Source of the DNA: an uncultured Gammaproteobacteria bacterium
Lineage (GTDB): Bacteria > Pseudomonadota > Gammaproteobacteria > DRLM01
Assembly (NCBI GenBank): GCA_947259075.1
Contig: CAMYKQ010000031.1
Location: 1-49,250, forward strand
Direction of reading: 5' to 3'
DNA length: 49,250 bases
Part shown: positions 1-8,044 of the stretch, one piece after another
Layout of the letters: each line of letters starts with the position of its first letter
Position numbering within the stretch: the stretch's first letter is position 1
Notes under the pieces: generated by a model
Told to the model about the DNA's origin: nothing
Databases searched by the model: none
Seen by the model: the letters and a program-made list of their open reading frames with translations, nothing else
Translations under genes and position numbers: made by a program

Positions 1-84
1 CAGGGCAAAAGCCCTCAGAAGGCGCCGAAATCTGGCCTCACTGATCTTGGAATTTTTGTAGTATCTGTTTTTGCCTTTATACAT
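1..84 (-). CDS. IS1595-family transposase, N-terminal fragment (cut by window edge)
   Basis: The minus strand from an ATG at 84-82 reads MYKGKNRYYKNSKISEARF, then RRLLRAFAL, without a stop to the window edge (28 residues). The Arg/Lys/Tyr-rich start followed by 'ISEARFRRLLRAFAL' resembles the N-terminal helix-turn-helix region of ISXO2-like (IS1595 family) DDE transposases, where a phrase of the form 'S.ISE.KFR.LvR.FaLDLTA' is common. The catalytic domain is not in the window, so the call rests on this short match. The element sits directly upstream of a 5'-truncated gene, suggesting it interrupted that gene. Confidence 0.55.
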   Translation of the reverse strand, partial: MYKGKNRYYKNSKISEARFRRLLRAFAL

Positions 85-127
85 AGAAGCAAACGCATGT
101 TAGCATGCAATCTGCTTCCTAAGACCC
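1..127 (-). mobile_element. End of an IS1595-family (ISXO2-like) insertion sequence, running off the window
   Basis: The first bases on the minus strand encode the N-terminus of an IS1595-type transposase (see the CDS at 1-84). Between its start codon and about position 127 lies a short noncoding stretch with inverted-repeat character (GAAGCA at 86-91 against TGCTTC near 113-118, and GCATG/CATGC nearby), as expected for an element end. Read inward, the proposed tip is GGGTCTTAGG. The exact boundary and the target duplication are inferred, because the other end lies outside the window. Confidence 0.55.
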
Positions 128-1166
128 AAATATAAAAGACACGTTTTTTGATTCGTTTCGAGAAGATTATGATGGCTTTGACGATTGGTTTAATAAAAAA
201 TCTGATGAAATTGCATATGTCTGTCAGTCGGGAACCGACGGTGTTTTAGCGTTTCTCTACATAAAGAAAGAAGGATATGATGAGGATTATACAAATATTG
301 AACCTGCCTTTAGCCGCAAAAGTCGATTAAAAATCGGAACATTTAAAGTAATAACCAATGGATTCAAGCTGGGCGAAAGGTTTTTAAAAATAATATTCGA
401 CAATGCTCTGATCAACAACGTAGATGAAATTTATGTGACACTTTTTCATTCAAGAGAAGAGCATGATCGACTGATAGGTCTGCTAGAAGATTGGGGCTTT
501 ACTTACCATGGGATCAAAAGATCTAAATCTGGTGAAGAAAAAGTATATACAAAGAATTACAGACCGACCCCTGATAAAGCACACCCTAAGATCACATATC
601 CTTTCATTTCTAGTGATAGGCGAATATTCATCGTTCCTATTTATCCTGATTACCATACCGAGTTACTTCCAGATTCTATATTGAATAACGAATCGCCGAA
701 AAACTACGTTGATAACGAGCCCCACAGAAATGCGATTCAGAAAGTATATATTTCTCGCTCGTTTAATCGTGACCTTGAGCCTGGTGATATAATTCTTTTC
801 TATAGAACAGGCGGTTTTTACAAAAGCGTAGTTTCGACAATTGGAATTGTAGAAAGTGTAATTGATCATATAAATGATGAAGCGGAGTTTGTAAGGTTAT
901 GTAGAAAGCGAAGCGTTTTTACGGATAAGAAATTGGCGGAATATTGGAACCATAAGGCACGGAACGGACGATGGTATAAGCCATTTATAGTTAATTTCCT
1001 CTATCTTTACTCTCTGCCGAAAAGATTAAATATGGAGGCGCTAATCAAACTTGGTGTTCTGGCTGATGCTAATAGCGCACCCAGAGGATTTGAATGTATT
1101 GATCCAAAACATTTCAATGTAATTATGGAGGCATCAGAGGCCAATGAAAATTTTATTATCGATTAA
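123..1166 (+). CDS. 5'-truncated GNAT acetyltransferase with C-terminal PUA/EVE-like domain
   Basis: The reading frame is open from 123 (in-frame stop at 120-122) to the stop at 1164-1166, but has no ATG, GTG or TTG before a GTG at 435. Coding similarity clearly begins before that GTG, so the gene has lost its 5' end. Residues from about position 141 (TFFDSFREDYDGFDDWF) to about 520 look like a GNAT fold, with an acetyl-CoA loop region KIGTFKV...GFKLGERFLKII. The second half (LEPGDIILFYRTGGF, then STIGIVESV) resembles PUA-superfamily domains of the EVE/ASCH kind. Intact relatives, as I recall them, often carry an N-terminal PIN nuclease domain; it would have been lost here or lie beyond the insertion sequence. 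Base composition is AT-rich, unlike the rest of the window. It overlaps the ASCH gene by 23 bases, implying co-expression. The acetylation target is unknown. Confidence 0.6.
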   Translation, partial: DPNIKDTFFDSFREDYDGFDDWFNKKSDEIAYVCQSGTDGVLAFLYIKKEGYDEDYTNIEPAFSRKSRLKIGTFKVITNGFKLGERFLKIIFDNALINNVDEIYVTLFHSREEHDRLIGLLEDWGFTYHGIKRSKSGEEKVYTKNYRPTPDKAHPKITYPFISSDRRIFIVPIYPDYHTELLPDSILNNESPKNYVDNEPHRNAIQKVYISRSFNRDLEPGDIILFYRTGGFYKSVVSTIGIVESVIDHINDEAEFVRLCRKRSVFTDKKLAEYWNHKARNGRWYKPFIVNFLYLYSLPKRLNMEALIKLGVLADANSAPRGFECIDPKHFNVIMEASEANENFIID

Positions 1167-1518
1167 ACCAGAATATGCCGAGAAAATATTATCCGGTGAA
1201 AAGAAATACGAATTTAGAAGAGCAATCTTTAAAAATGCTGCAGTAACAAAAGTAGTTATTTATGCATCAAGCCCAATCCAAAAAATCATAGGTGAATTCG
1301 AAATTGAATGCGTAATTTCACTAGATTTAAATGAACTATGGGAGAGCACTAAATTCCACTCTGGTATTGATAAGAAGTTCTATGATAGCTATTTCGAGGG
1401 AAAAGAAGTCGGGCATGCTATTAAAGTGAAGAAAACGAGAAGGTACAGAAAGCACCAAGATTTGGATGCTTATAATATTCAGTATCCACCTCAATCGTTT
1501 TGTTATTTGGGCGCATAA
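1144..1518 (+). CDS. ASCH-domain (PUA-like) protein
   Basis: A 124-residue protein starting MKILLSIKPEYAEKILSGEK and continuing KYEFRR, the characteristic opening of ASCH-domain proteins: a beta strand, then 'KPEya..I..GeKkyEfRr', then a strand with 'YaSsP...iiGefei'. ASCH domains are PUA-like beta barrels predicted to bind RNA or modified bases and are common in mobile gene contexts. It overlaps the end of the upstream GNAT/PUA-like gene by 23 bases, so the two probably form one transcription unit. Like that gene it is AT-rich and probably acquired. The stop codon is followed after five bases by an attC-like sequence. Molecular function is not known. Confidence 0.8.
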   Translation: MKILLSIKPEYAEKILSGEKKYEFRRAIFKNAAVTKVVIYASSPIQKIIGEFEIECVISLDLNELWESTKFHSGIDKKFYDSYFEGKEVGHAIKVKKTRRYRKHQDLDAYNIQYPPQSFCYLGA

Positions 1519-1523
1519 AGAAT

Positions 1524-1545
1524 CGCTAACAAGCCCATCAAGCCG
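1524..1545 (+). other. Half attC-like sequence (possible remnant of an integron cassette recombination site)
   Basis: CGCTAACAAGCCCATCAAGC followed by CG begins five bases after the ASCH stop codon. It has the layout of the 5' arm of an attC site, a TAACAA core followed by a TCAAG-containing stretch, and the short distance to a stop codon is typical of cassette genes. No complementary 3' arm ending in a GTTRRRY core was found before the cupin gene, so at best this is a truncated site. The call is a pattern inference. Confidence 0.3.
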
Positions 1546-1586
1546 CAGCATCAGCCTACCGAACTTGATACAAGGGTAATAGAGTA

Positions 1587-1961
1587 ATGGCCAAAACCAC
1601 GACGACCTATTGGAATGCCTTGGACCCCAGCAACAACGGCAAATGGCAAGCGATTGAAGGCACAGATGGCATGCTGGAACAGGTGACTTTAGCCATCGAT
1701 GAAATAACGGGGGACTATACTCGCCTGACACGCTTCAAGGCGGGTGCGGACACACGGTCATTCGGCGCGAAGCAACATGATTATCCGGAGGAGATAATGA
1801 TCCTCAAGGGCCGTTTGTATGATGTAGCGGTCGATAAATGGCTGGAGCCGGGAGAGTATGCAAGCCGCCCCCCTGGTGAGGTGCATGGTCCCTTCTTGGC
1901 CAAAGAAGAATGCATCGTTCTGGAAGTGTCATACCCTAGCCTGTCCACTGAGAAAGAGTAA
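1587..1961 (+). CDS. Small single-domain cupin protein
   Basis: The 124-residue product contains a compact cupin barrel: DYTRLTRFKAGADTRSFGAK..HDYPEEIMILKGRLYD..DKWLEPGEYASRPPGEVHGPF. The first motif keeps His and Glu residues (HDYPEE) and the second has PGEVHGPF, so a metal site is plausible. The 'PEEIMILKGRLYD' pattern resembles ChrR/anti-sigma-type cupins, but no zinc-binding N-terminal domain is present. It stands alone after the AT-rich patch, converges on trpC, and may belong either to the acquired segment or to the core. Substrate and role are unknown. Confidence 0.7.
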   Translation: MAKTTTTYWNALDPSNNGKWQAIEGTDGMLEQVTLAIDEITGDYTRLTRFKAGADTRSFGAKQHDYPEEIMILKGRLYDVAVDKWLEPGEYASRPPGEVHGPFLAKEECIVLEVSYPSLSTEKE

Positions 1962-2120
1962 GAGATCAACCGCTTATCAAGCACGGGCAAGCGCGTTTCA
2001 ACCCCCGCTCATTCATGAATCTCCAGCAGGGTGAAGGCGTGACGGGTAAACGCCGCTTCTAGGCATGTGCCGCAGCCGCGAACCAGATCGGCCCCGCTAT
2101 AGTCCCTCAATTATTCTTTA

Positions 2121-2135
2121 GCGGCGCTTAGCCGC
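2121..2135 (-). terminator. Possible weak terminator at the end of trpC
   Basis: GCGGC (2121-2125) can pair with GCCGC (2131-2135) around a 5-base loop that contains the trpC stop codon. On the minus strand the hairpin is followed by TAAAGAATAATT, an AT-rich but not uniform T tract. It lies between convergent trpC and the cupin gene. Stem length is only 5 base pairs, so confidence is low. Confidence 0.3.
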
Positions 2136-2928
2136 CGAACAACGCGGCCAGGGCCTCGCCCGGCTCGGGGGCGCGCATGAAGACCTCGCCCACCAGATAG
2201 GCCATCACCTGATGACTGCGCATGAGGGCTACGTCGTCATGGCTGTGAATGCCGCTCTCAGTGATGACGATGCGGTTTGTGGGCATGTCATCGAGCAAAT
2301 CCAAGGTGGTTTGCAATGTCGTTTCGAAGTTGCGCAGATCGCGATTGTTAATACCGATGAGCGGCGTGGCCAAACGCAGGGCGCGCGCCAGCTCAGCGGC
2401 GTCATGCACCTCCACCAGCACCGCCATGTCCAGTTCGGCGGCCAGTCCTGCCAATTCGGCCATTTGCTCATCATTCAGCGCGGCGACAATGAGCAGGATA
2501 CAATCGGCGCCGATGGCCCGCGCCTCGTAGACCTGATAGGGCGAGATCATGAAATCCTTGCGCAGCACCGGCAGGATGCAGGCGGAGCGCGCGGCTTGCA
2601 AATAGGCCTCGCTGCCTTGAAAGAAATCCGCGTCGGTCAACACGGAGAGGCAGGCCGCGCCGTGGCGCTCATAACTGCGCGCGATCGCCGCGGGATCGAA
2701 ATCCTCCCGCAGCACGCCTTTGCTGGGTGAGGCCTTTTTGATCTCGGCGATCACCGCCGGCCTGCCCGCAGCGATTTTGTCGCGCAAGGCCGCGGTAAAA
2801 TCTCGCGGCGGCGGCTGCGCCGCGGCTTGGCCGCGCAAAGCGTCCAAACTCACACGTGCGCTGCGCTCGGCAATTTCTTCCTGCTTGCGCCGCACTATGC
2901 GTTTAAGAATGTCGGGCGTGTCGCTCAT
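2128..2928 (-). CDS. trpC: Indole-3-glycerol phosphate synthase
   Basis: A 266-residue monofunctional TrpC, about the normal size; there is no fused TrpF domain. It closes the indole ring from carboxyphenylamino-deoxyribulose phosphate in tryptophan synthesis. Visible family signatures are [13 protein letters not shown] near residue 60 (phosphate and catalytic Lys), LRKDFMI near residue 120, LVEVHD, GINNRDL and ITESGIHS toward the C-terminus, marking the TIM-barrel strands. It is the last gene of the minus-strand trpE-G-D-C series, 80 bases after trpD. ATG at 2928 starts [15 protein letters not shown], a normal N-terminus. Confidence 0.95.
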   Translation of the reverse strand: MSDTPDILKRIVRRKQEEIAERSARVSLDALRGQAAAQPPPRDFTAALRDKIAAGRPAVIAEIKKASPSKGVLREDFDPAAIARSYERHGAACLSVLTDADFFQGSEAYLQAARSACILPVLRKDFMISPYQVYEARAIGADCILLIVAALNDEQMAELAGLAAELDMAVLVEVHDAAELARALRLATPLIGINNRDLRNFETTLQTTLDLLDDMPTNRIVITESGIHSHDDVALMRSHQVMAYLVGEVFMRAPEPGEALAALFGG

Positions 2929-3008
2929 GCTAATAGCCGAATAGGTGGGTTAAGTAATACTGACTTGTCTATGCTGATGGTTAAACTGCTGACTGGTGGC
3001 GTCGACAT

Positions 3009-4037
3009 TTACTCAGTAGCCTTCATTGCATTGCTGAGTTCAACTAAGGCATCGAGCTTGGCCCGCGCCGCCCCGCTGGCGATCACCTCCGCCGCCTTGC
3101 GCACCCCCGCCGCCAGATCAGCGCTGAGACCCGCCGCGTAAATCGCCGCGCCGGCGTTGAGACAGACGATGTCGCGCGCCGGACCCGCTTCGTTCGCCAA
3201 CACGGCGCGCAACATCGACAGACTCTGCGCGGCATCGTCCACCACCAGCGCGGCGATGTCAGTGCGTGTCATGCCGAATTGTTCCGGCGTCAGCGTCGCG
3301 CGGCTGATGCGCCCGTCTTTCAACTCGGCGAGCTGTGTCGCCGCGCCGATGCTGATTTCATCGATGCCGTCCTCGCCATGTACCACCAGCACATGGCGGC
3401 TGCCGAGGCGCAGCAACACCTGCGCGAGCGGCTCCAGCCACTGCGCGCTGAACACGCCGACCACTTGGTTGGGCGCGCCAGCGGGATTGGTGAGCGGCCC
3501 GAGCAGATTGAACACGGTGCGCACGCCCATCTCGCGGCGCGGGCCGATGGCATGCTTCATCGCGCCATGATGCAAGGGCGCGAACATGAAACCCACACCC
3601 AGCTCGCGCACGCAGCGCGCCACTTGCGCGGAGCTGAGATTCAAATTCACGCCCGCCGCCTCCAGCACATCGGCGCTGCCGGAGCGGCTCGACACCGAGC
3701 GGTTGCCGTGTTTCGCCACTTGCGCCCCCGCCGCCGCGGTGACGAAGGCGCTGCAAGTGGAGACGTTGAACGTGCCGCGCGCATCGCCGCCGGTGCCGCA
3801 GGTGTCCACCACATGCGCGCCGCTCACCTCAACGCGGCTGGCGAGCTCGCGCATAACTTGCGCGGCGGCGGCGATCTCGTCCACCGTCTCGCCCTTCATG
3901 CGCAGGCCGACGAGAAAACCGCCGATCTGCGCGGGCGTGGCGCCGCCGGTCATGATCTCGCGCATCACCTCGGTCATCTCGGCGGCGGAGAGGTCGCGGC
4001 GCTCGGTGACGGCGCGGATGGCGGCGGGCATGTCCAT
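3009..4037 (-). CDS. trpD: Anthranilate phosphoribosyltransferase
   Basis: A 342-residue TrpD, standing alone rather than fused to TrpG. It transfers phosphoribose from PRPP to anthranilate. The PRPP-binding glycine-rich motif [17 protein letters not shown] is present near residue 80, followed by [19 protein letters not shown] and the [12 protein letters not shown] region. The C-terminal part carries [12 protein letters not shown] and the usual glycine/alanine-rich end. A GAGGA ribosome binding site lies six bases before the ATG at 4037. It follows trpG after about 40 bases, consistent with one transcript. Confidence 0.95.
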   Translation of the reverse strand: MDMPAAIRAVTERRDLSAAEMTEVMREIMTGGATPAQIGGFLVGLRMKGETVDEIAAAAQVMRELASRVEVSGAHVVDTCGTGGDARGTFNVSTCSAFVTAAAGAQVAKHGNRSVSSRSGSADVLEAAGVNLNLSSAQVARCVRELGVGFMFAPLHHGAMKHAIGPRREMGVRTVFNLLGPLTNPAGAPNQVVGVFSAQWLEPLAQVLLRLGSRHVLVVHGEDGIDEISIGAATQLAELKDGRISRATLTPEQFGMTRTDIAALVVDDAAQSLSMLRAVLANEAGPARDIVCLNAGAAIYAAGLSADLAAGVRKAAEVIASGAARAKLDALVELSNAMKATE

Positions 4038-4076
4038 GTGAATTCCTCGCGTGTTAGTGATTCGCTGCGCGCGGCG

Positions 4077-4661
4077 TCAGCAGCGCATCGCCAAAAAATT
4101 TTTCAGCATGGCATGGCCGTGCTGGGTGAGGATGGATTCGGGATGAAACTGCACCCCTTCCACCGCCAGCTCGCGATGGCGCACGCCCATGATCTCATCG
4201 CGCGTGCCATCCTCGTACTGCGTCCACGCCGTGACTTCCAAACACGCGGGCAGGCTGGCCTGCTCGATCACCAGTGAATGATAACGCGTGGCCTCGAAGG
4301 GATTGGGCAGACCGCGGAACACACCCTTGTCGGCGTGATACATCGGCGAGGTCTTGCCGTGCATCACTTGCCGCGCGCGCACGATTTTGCCGCCGTAGGC
4401 CTGGCCTATGCTTTGATGACCGAGACACACGCCCAGGATCGGAATCTTGCCCGCGAAGGCGTTGATCGTGGCGATGGACACCCCCGCCTCATTCGGCGTG
4501 CACGGCCCCGGCGAGATGACGATATGCGCGGGCTTGAGTTGCGCGATGTCGTCCACCGTGATCTGGTCGTTGCGATGCACGCGCACGTCCTCGCCCAACT
4601 CGCCGAGGTATTGCACCAGGTTGTAGGTGAAGGAATCGTAATTGTCGATCATCAGCAACAT
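4077..4661 (-). CDS. trpG: Anthranilate synthase glutamine amidotransferase subunit
   Basis: The 194-residue class I glutamine amidotransferase begins [20 protein letters not shown], the standard TrpG/PabA N-terminus. The nucleophile Cys79 lies in [12 protein letters not shown] and the partner His-Glu in QFHPESIL near the C-terminus. I chose the ATG at 4661 rather than an upstream in-frame ATG at 4691 because the upstream extension lies inside trpE and has no family similarity. The trpE stop is four bases before this start, so the two synthase subunits are probably translationally linked. As in other bacteria with a single copy, it might also serve PabB. Confidence 0.95.
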   Translation of the reverse strand: MLLMIDNYDSFTYNLVQYLGELGEDVRVHRNDQITVDDIAQLKPAHIVISPGPCTPNEAGVSIATINAFAGKIPILGVCLGHQSIGQAYGGKIVRARQVMHGKTSPMYHADKGVFRGLPNPFEATRYHSLVIEQASLPACLEVTAWTQYEDGTRDEIMGVRHRELAVEGVQFHPESILTQHGHAMLKNFLAMRC

Positions 4662-4665
4662 AGCT

Positions 4666-6171
4666 TCACCCTGCCCACGGCGCGGCGCCATCCAGCCCCG
4701 CCTCCGCCATGGCCACGGCGCGGAAGATGGCGCGGCCTTTGTTCATGGTCTCGTCCCACTCGCTGGCGGGCACGGAGTCGGCGACGATGCCCGCGCCCGC
4801 TTGAATATGCAATTGGCCGTCTTTAATCACCGCGGTGCGAATGGCGATGGCGGTGTCCATATTGCCGTTCCAACCGAGGTAACCGACGGCACCGCCGTAG
4901 ATGCCGCGCTTGACCGGCTCCAGTTCGTCGATGATTTCCATCGCGCGGATCTTGGGCGCGCCGCTCAAGGTGCCGGCGGGAAAGGTCGCGCGCAGCGCGG
5001 CGATGGCGCCGGTGCCTTCACGCAAACGGCCGGTGACATTGGAGACGATGTGCATCACATGCGAATAGCGTTCGACGGCCATGCGCTCGGTGACGTTGAC
5101 GCTGCCCACCTCGGCGACGCGGCCGACGTCGTTGCGGCCGAGATCGATGAGCATCAAATGTTCGGCAAGCTCCTTAGGATCGGCGAGCAGGTCTTGTTCC
5201 AGCGCCGCGTCCTCAGCCTCGTCGGCGCCGCGCTTGCGCGTGCCCGCGATGGGCCGCACGGTGACCATGCCGTTTTCCACGTGCACCAGAATTTCCGGCG
5301 AGGAACCCACCACGTAAAAATCGCCGAGGTTGAAATAGAACAGATACGGCGAAGGGTTGAGACTGCGCAGGGCGCGGTATAAATCCAGCGGCGCGGCGGC
5401 GAAGGGGATGGAGAGGCGCTGCGACAACACCACCTGCATTGCGTCGCCGTCGATGATGTAGTCCTTGATGCGCCCCACCGCCGCCTCGAAACCCGCGCGG
5501 GTGAAGCCGGAGACGAAGTCGGATTCTTTATGCACGGTGTCCACGCGGCGGCCGCGGCCGTACAAGGGCGCGGCCTGCTGCATGCCTTGCACTAATTCAG
5601 CGAGCCGCGCCTGCGCTTGTTCATACGCGTCCGCCAGCGCGGGATCGGCGTGCACCACCACGTAAAGCTTGCCGCGCAGATTATCGAAGACCAGCACCTC
5701 GTCGGAGATCAGCAATAAAATATCCGGCGTACCCAAGGCGTCGGCATTGGGGCAGCGTGCCAAACGCGGCTCGACGTAGCGCACGGTGTCGTAGCCGAAG
5801 TAGCCCACGAGTCCGCCGGTGAAACGCGGCAGGCCCGGCAATTCGGGCACGCGGTGTCGCGCGTGGAATTGTTCGATCCAGGCCAGAGGGTCTGCGGTAG
5901 TGATGCTTTCACGCACTTCGCCGTCGCGCAACACGCTGAGCTGGGTGCCGCGCACCTCGATGCGATTGCGGCAGGGCAGGCCGATGATGGAATACCGTCC
6001 CCATTTTTCGCCGCCCTGCACCGACTCCAGCAGATATGAATAAGGGCCATCGGCCAGCTTGAGATAGGTGCTGAGCGGCGTGTCCAAATCCGCCAGCACT
6101 TCGCGCATCAGCGGGATGCGGTTGTATCCCTGGTCCGCCAGGGTTTGAAATTCTTCAGGGCTCATAGTCAT
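4666..6171 (-). CDS. trpE: Anthranilate synthase component I
   Basis: A 501-residue chorismate-utilising enzyme converting chorismate and ammonia to anthranilate. The N-terminal half holds the feedback element [15 protein letters not shown] near residue 50, whose LLES motif is the usual tryptophan-binding site, so allosteric inhibition is expected. The C-terminal catalytic half shows [31 protein letters not shown] and [11 protein letters not shown] in order. TrpE rather than PabB is supported by the LLES motif and the trp operon context. The start at 6171 gives [20 protein letters not shown], typical of gammaproteobacterial TrpE. About 30 bases upstream ends a candidate attenuator. Confidence 0.95.
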   Translation of the reverse strand: MTMSPEEFQTLADQGYNRIPLMREVLADLDTPLSTYLKLADGPYSYLLESVQGGEKWGRYSIIGLPCRNRIEVRGTQLSVLRDGEVRESITTADPLAWIEQFHARHRVPELPGLPRFTGGLVGYFGYDTVRYVEPRLARCPNADALGTPDILLLISDEVLVFDNLRGKLYVVVHADPALADAYEQAQARLAELVQGMQQAAPLYGRGRRVDTVHKESDFVSGFTRAGFEAAVGRIKDYIIDGDAMQVVLSQRLSIPFAAAPLDLYRALRSLNPSPYLFYFNLGDFYVVGSSPEILVHVENGMVTVRPIAGTRKRGADEAEDAALEQDLLADPKELAEHLMLIDLGRNDVGRVAEVGSVNVTERMAVERYSHVMHIVSNVTGRLREGTGAIAALRATFPAGTLSGAPKIRAMEIIDELEPVKRGIYGGAVGYLGWNGNMDTAIAIRTAVIKDGQLHIQAGAGIVADSVPASEWDETMNKGRAIFRAVAMAEAGLDGAAPWAG

Positions 6172-6190
6172 GACTCTCGAAAACGACGAC

Positions 6191-6231
6191 GCAATAAAAC
6201 CGATGGCAAGCCAAACTCAGCCGCGCCATCG
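6191..6231 (-). promoter_or_regulatory. Candidate trp attenuator hairpin upstream of trpE
   Basis: On the minus strand CGATGGC (6231-6225) can pair perfectly with GCCATCG (6207-6201) around a 17-base loop, followed by GTTTTATTG. The 5' arm overlaps the second Trp codon of the leader ORF at 6217-6273. A ribosome stalled at the Trp codons would cover this arm and prevent the hairpin, allowing readthrough into trpE; with charged tRNA-Trp, the ribosome reaches the stop codon and releases. The stem is short and the T tract imperfect. Leader-peptide attenuation upstream of trpE, downstream of gph, is established for pseudomonads. Confidence 0.5.
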
Positions 6232-6273
6232 CCACGGCCGTGCTGCGTGTCTATTCGCCGTTTCAAGTTGCAT
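6217..6273 (-). CDS. trpL: Candidate trp leader peptide with two Trp codons (18 aa)
   Basis: The 18-codon ORF reads MQLETANRHAARPWRWRG and stops. Two Trp codons separated by one Arg codon near the end of a tiny ORF directly upstream of trpE is the classic leader arrangement. The ATG is about 15 bases after the gph stop and is preceded by GGAACGG, a modest ribosome binding site. The second Trp codon lies in the 5' arm of a terminator-like hairpin. The ORF is too short for statistical support by itself; the case rests on position, composition and overlap with the hairpin. Confidence 0.55.
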   Translation of the reverse strand: MQLETANRHAARPWRWRG

Positions 6274-6288
6274 GATGCCGTTCCGTGC

Positions 6289-6966
6289 TTAAGCGGCCTT
6301 GCCCAGCAGGCCGGACAGTTCCGCGAGTGAGTCCATCACCGCGTCGGGCTGAGCCTCGCGGATATCAATGCCGTGATTGTAGCCGTAGGTGAGGCAGGCG
6401 ATTTGAAAGCCGGCATTGCGCGCCGCCTTCACGTCGCTGATGGAGTCGCCCACCATCAAGGCCTCGTCGGCGCTGAGTTTGAAAAAGCGCGCGGCGTGCA
6501 ACAAGGGCGCGGGATCGGGCTTCTTCACCGGCAGGGTGTCGCCGCTGACCACGATCTCGAAATAATCGTAGATGCCCATGTCTTTCAGCAGCGGCACGGT
6601 GAATGCCTCGGCCTTGTTGGTGATGCAGCCGAGCCGGTAGCCGGCGCCGCGCAGAAAATCCAAACCTTCTTTCACGCCGGGATAGAGCTGGCTGCGTTTG
6701 GAAATATTGTCTTTGTAAAAGGCCATGAAGATCGGCAGGGCGCGCTGGAACTCGGCCTCGTCGGCTTCGCCGTCAAGCTGGTCGATCAAGGCGCGTTGCA
6801 CCAGCCGCTCGACGCCGTTGCCCACCCACTGCCGCACCTTGGCCTCGCCGCGCACGGGCTGGCCGAGCTGCTTCATCATTTCATCGACGCAATAAGCGAG
6901 GTCGGGCACGCTGTCCACCAGGGTGCCGTCGAGGTCGATGAGGATCATCTTCGGGTTCTTCAACAT
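6289..6966 (-). CDS. gph: Phosphoglycolate phosphatase (HAD superfamily)
   Basis: A 225-residue HAD phosphatase. Motif I is ILIDLDGTLVDS near residue 10 with the nucleophile Asp, motif II is GCITNKAE with Thr, and motif III/IV comprise KPDPAPLLHAARFF and MVGDSISDVKAARNAG. This order and the alpha-helical cap between motifs I and II are typical of Gph, which dephosphorylates 2-phosphoglycolate formed in DNA repair or by RuBisCO oxygenation. I chose ATG 6966 (preceded by GAGAG) over an upstream ATG at 6993 without a visible ribosome binding site. It precedes the trp leader and trpE on the same strand, the usual rpe-gph-trpE order. Confidence 0.93.
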   Translation of the reverse strand: MLKNPKMILIDLDGTLVDSVPDLAYCVDEMMKQLGQPVRGEAKVRQWVGNGVERLVQRALIDQLDGEADEAEFQRALPIFMAFYKDNISKRSQLYPGVKEGLDFLRGAGYRLGCITNKAEAFTVPLLKDMGIYDYFEIVVSGDTLPVKKPDPAPLLHAARFFKLSADEALMVGDSISDVKAARNAGFQIACLTYGYNHGIDIREAQPDAVMDSLAELSGLLGKAA

Positions 6967-7009
6967 AGCCACTACTCTCATCACGCACTGCATTTATATT
7001 TATAAAGCC

Positions 7010-7163
7010 TGGCGACAAAACCACCCCGCCGCCTTCGCGTTCACCCCTCACTGGAAAGGCGAAACCACCCCGTCCGCTTCGCGTCCACCCCTCCTTGGAA
7101 AGGAGGGGATGTTTATTCTTTCTCGCCTCCTCTTTGAGGGTGAACGCCCCGCCGCCGCTGCCG
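7010..7163. repeat. Palindromic dispersed repeat units in the gph/rpe gap
   Basis: CCCCTCCTT (7088-7096), GGA, AAGGAGGGG (7100-7108) forms a perfect 9-bp stem with a 3-base loop. To its left the sequence AACCACCCCGTCCGCTTCGC repeats imperfectly (7017-7040 and 7063-7085 both carry CCACCCCG...TTCGCGT.CACCCCTC), and to the right CCTCCTCTTTGAGGGTGAACG looks like a third decayed unit. The complement matches units at 46.4-46.6 kb. The block fills the space between the gph and rpe genes and could act on either transcript as an RNA hairpin. Confidence 0.65.
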
Positions 7164-7856
7164 TTATTTCTCCGCCTTGGCCAGTTCGGCGCGCATCGCG
7201 GCGATGATGGAATCGTAACGGTTCGGGTCGCTGGCCTTGCCCGCGCCGAACACCGCGGAGCCGGCGACGAAGGTGTCGGCGCCCGCCGCGGCGATCTCGC
7301 GGATGTTATCGGTCTTCACGCCGCCATCGATCTCCAAGCGGATGGCGTAGCCGCTGTCGTCGATCATGCGGCGCGCCTCACGGAGTTTGTCGAGGGTGGC
7401 GGGGATGAATTTCTGGCCGCCGAAGCCGGGGTTCACCGACATCAGCAGGATCATATCGACCTTGTCCATCACGTGCTTCAGATAACTCAAGGGCGTGGCG
7501 GGGTTGAACACCAGGCCGGACTTGCAACCCGATTCACGGATCAGCGCCAGCGAGCGGTCGATGTGCTCGGAGGCCTCGGGATGGAAGGTGATATAGGTCG
7601 CGCCGGCCTTGGCGAAATCGGGGATGATGCGGTCCACCGGTTTCACCATCAGATGCACGTCGATGTCCGCGGTGACACCGTGTTTGCGCAGCGCCTCGCA
7701 CACCAGCGGGCCGATGGTGAGGTTGGGCACGTAGTGATTGTCCATCACGTCGAAATGGACGATATCGGCGCCGGCCGCCAATACCTGGGTCACTTCCTCG
7801 CCCAGACGGGCGAAATCCGCCGACAGGATCGACGGGGCAATTTTATAATCGGTCAT
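7164..7856 (-). CDS. rpe: Ribulose-phosphate 3-epimerase
   Basis: The 230-residue TIM-barrel enzyme interconverts ribulose 5-phosphate and xylulose 5-phosphate in the pentose phosphate (or Calvin) pathway. Family marks are [17 protein letters not shown] at the N-terminus, [17 protein letters not shown] with metal-binding His and catalytic Asp, [34 protein letters not shown] and [12 protein letters not shown]. The length is normal. GAGAG precedes the ATG. The dispersed repeat block separates it from downstream gph. Confidence 0.95.
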   Translation of the reverse strand: MTDYKIAPSILSADFARLGEEVTQVLAAGADIVHFDVMDNHYVPNLTIGPLVCEALRKHGVTADIDVHLMVKPVDRIIPDFAKAGATYITFHPEASEHIDRSLALIRESGCKSGLVFNPATPLSYLKHVMDKVDMILLMSVNPGFGGQKFIPATLDKLREARRMIDDSGYAIRLEIDGGVKTDNIREIAAAGADTFVAGSAVFGAGKASDPNRYDSIIAAMRAELAKAEK

Positions 7857-8044
7857 GGCTCTCTCGCTGTTTAATCAATGCGCTAGCTATACATGGGCGG
7901 ACCATAGACGCACGCATGGCCCGCCGGGAAAGTGCGACTTTACCCGATTGCGCGGTTTTTTTCACGCCGCGCGGCGCGCCCCGGGTTAAAGGGGGGGGCG
8001 CGCGGGCCGATCTGATCAACACGCCCCTCAGCCGCCGCACCCTC

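Noticed and set aside
3279-4277. Long plus-strand reading frames opposite trpD and trpG
   Set aside because: They mirror clearly identified genes in a GC-rich sequence and are His/Ala/Arg-rich without domain features.
7916-8044. N-terminal extension of the exported hydrolase
   Set aside because: It would precede and hide the signal peptide that begins at the ATG at 8045.
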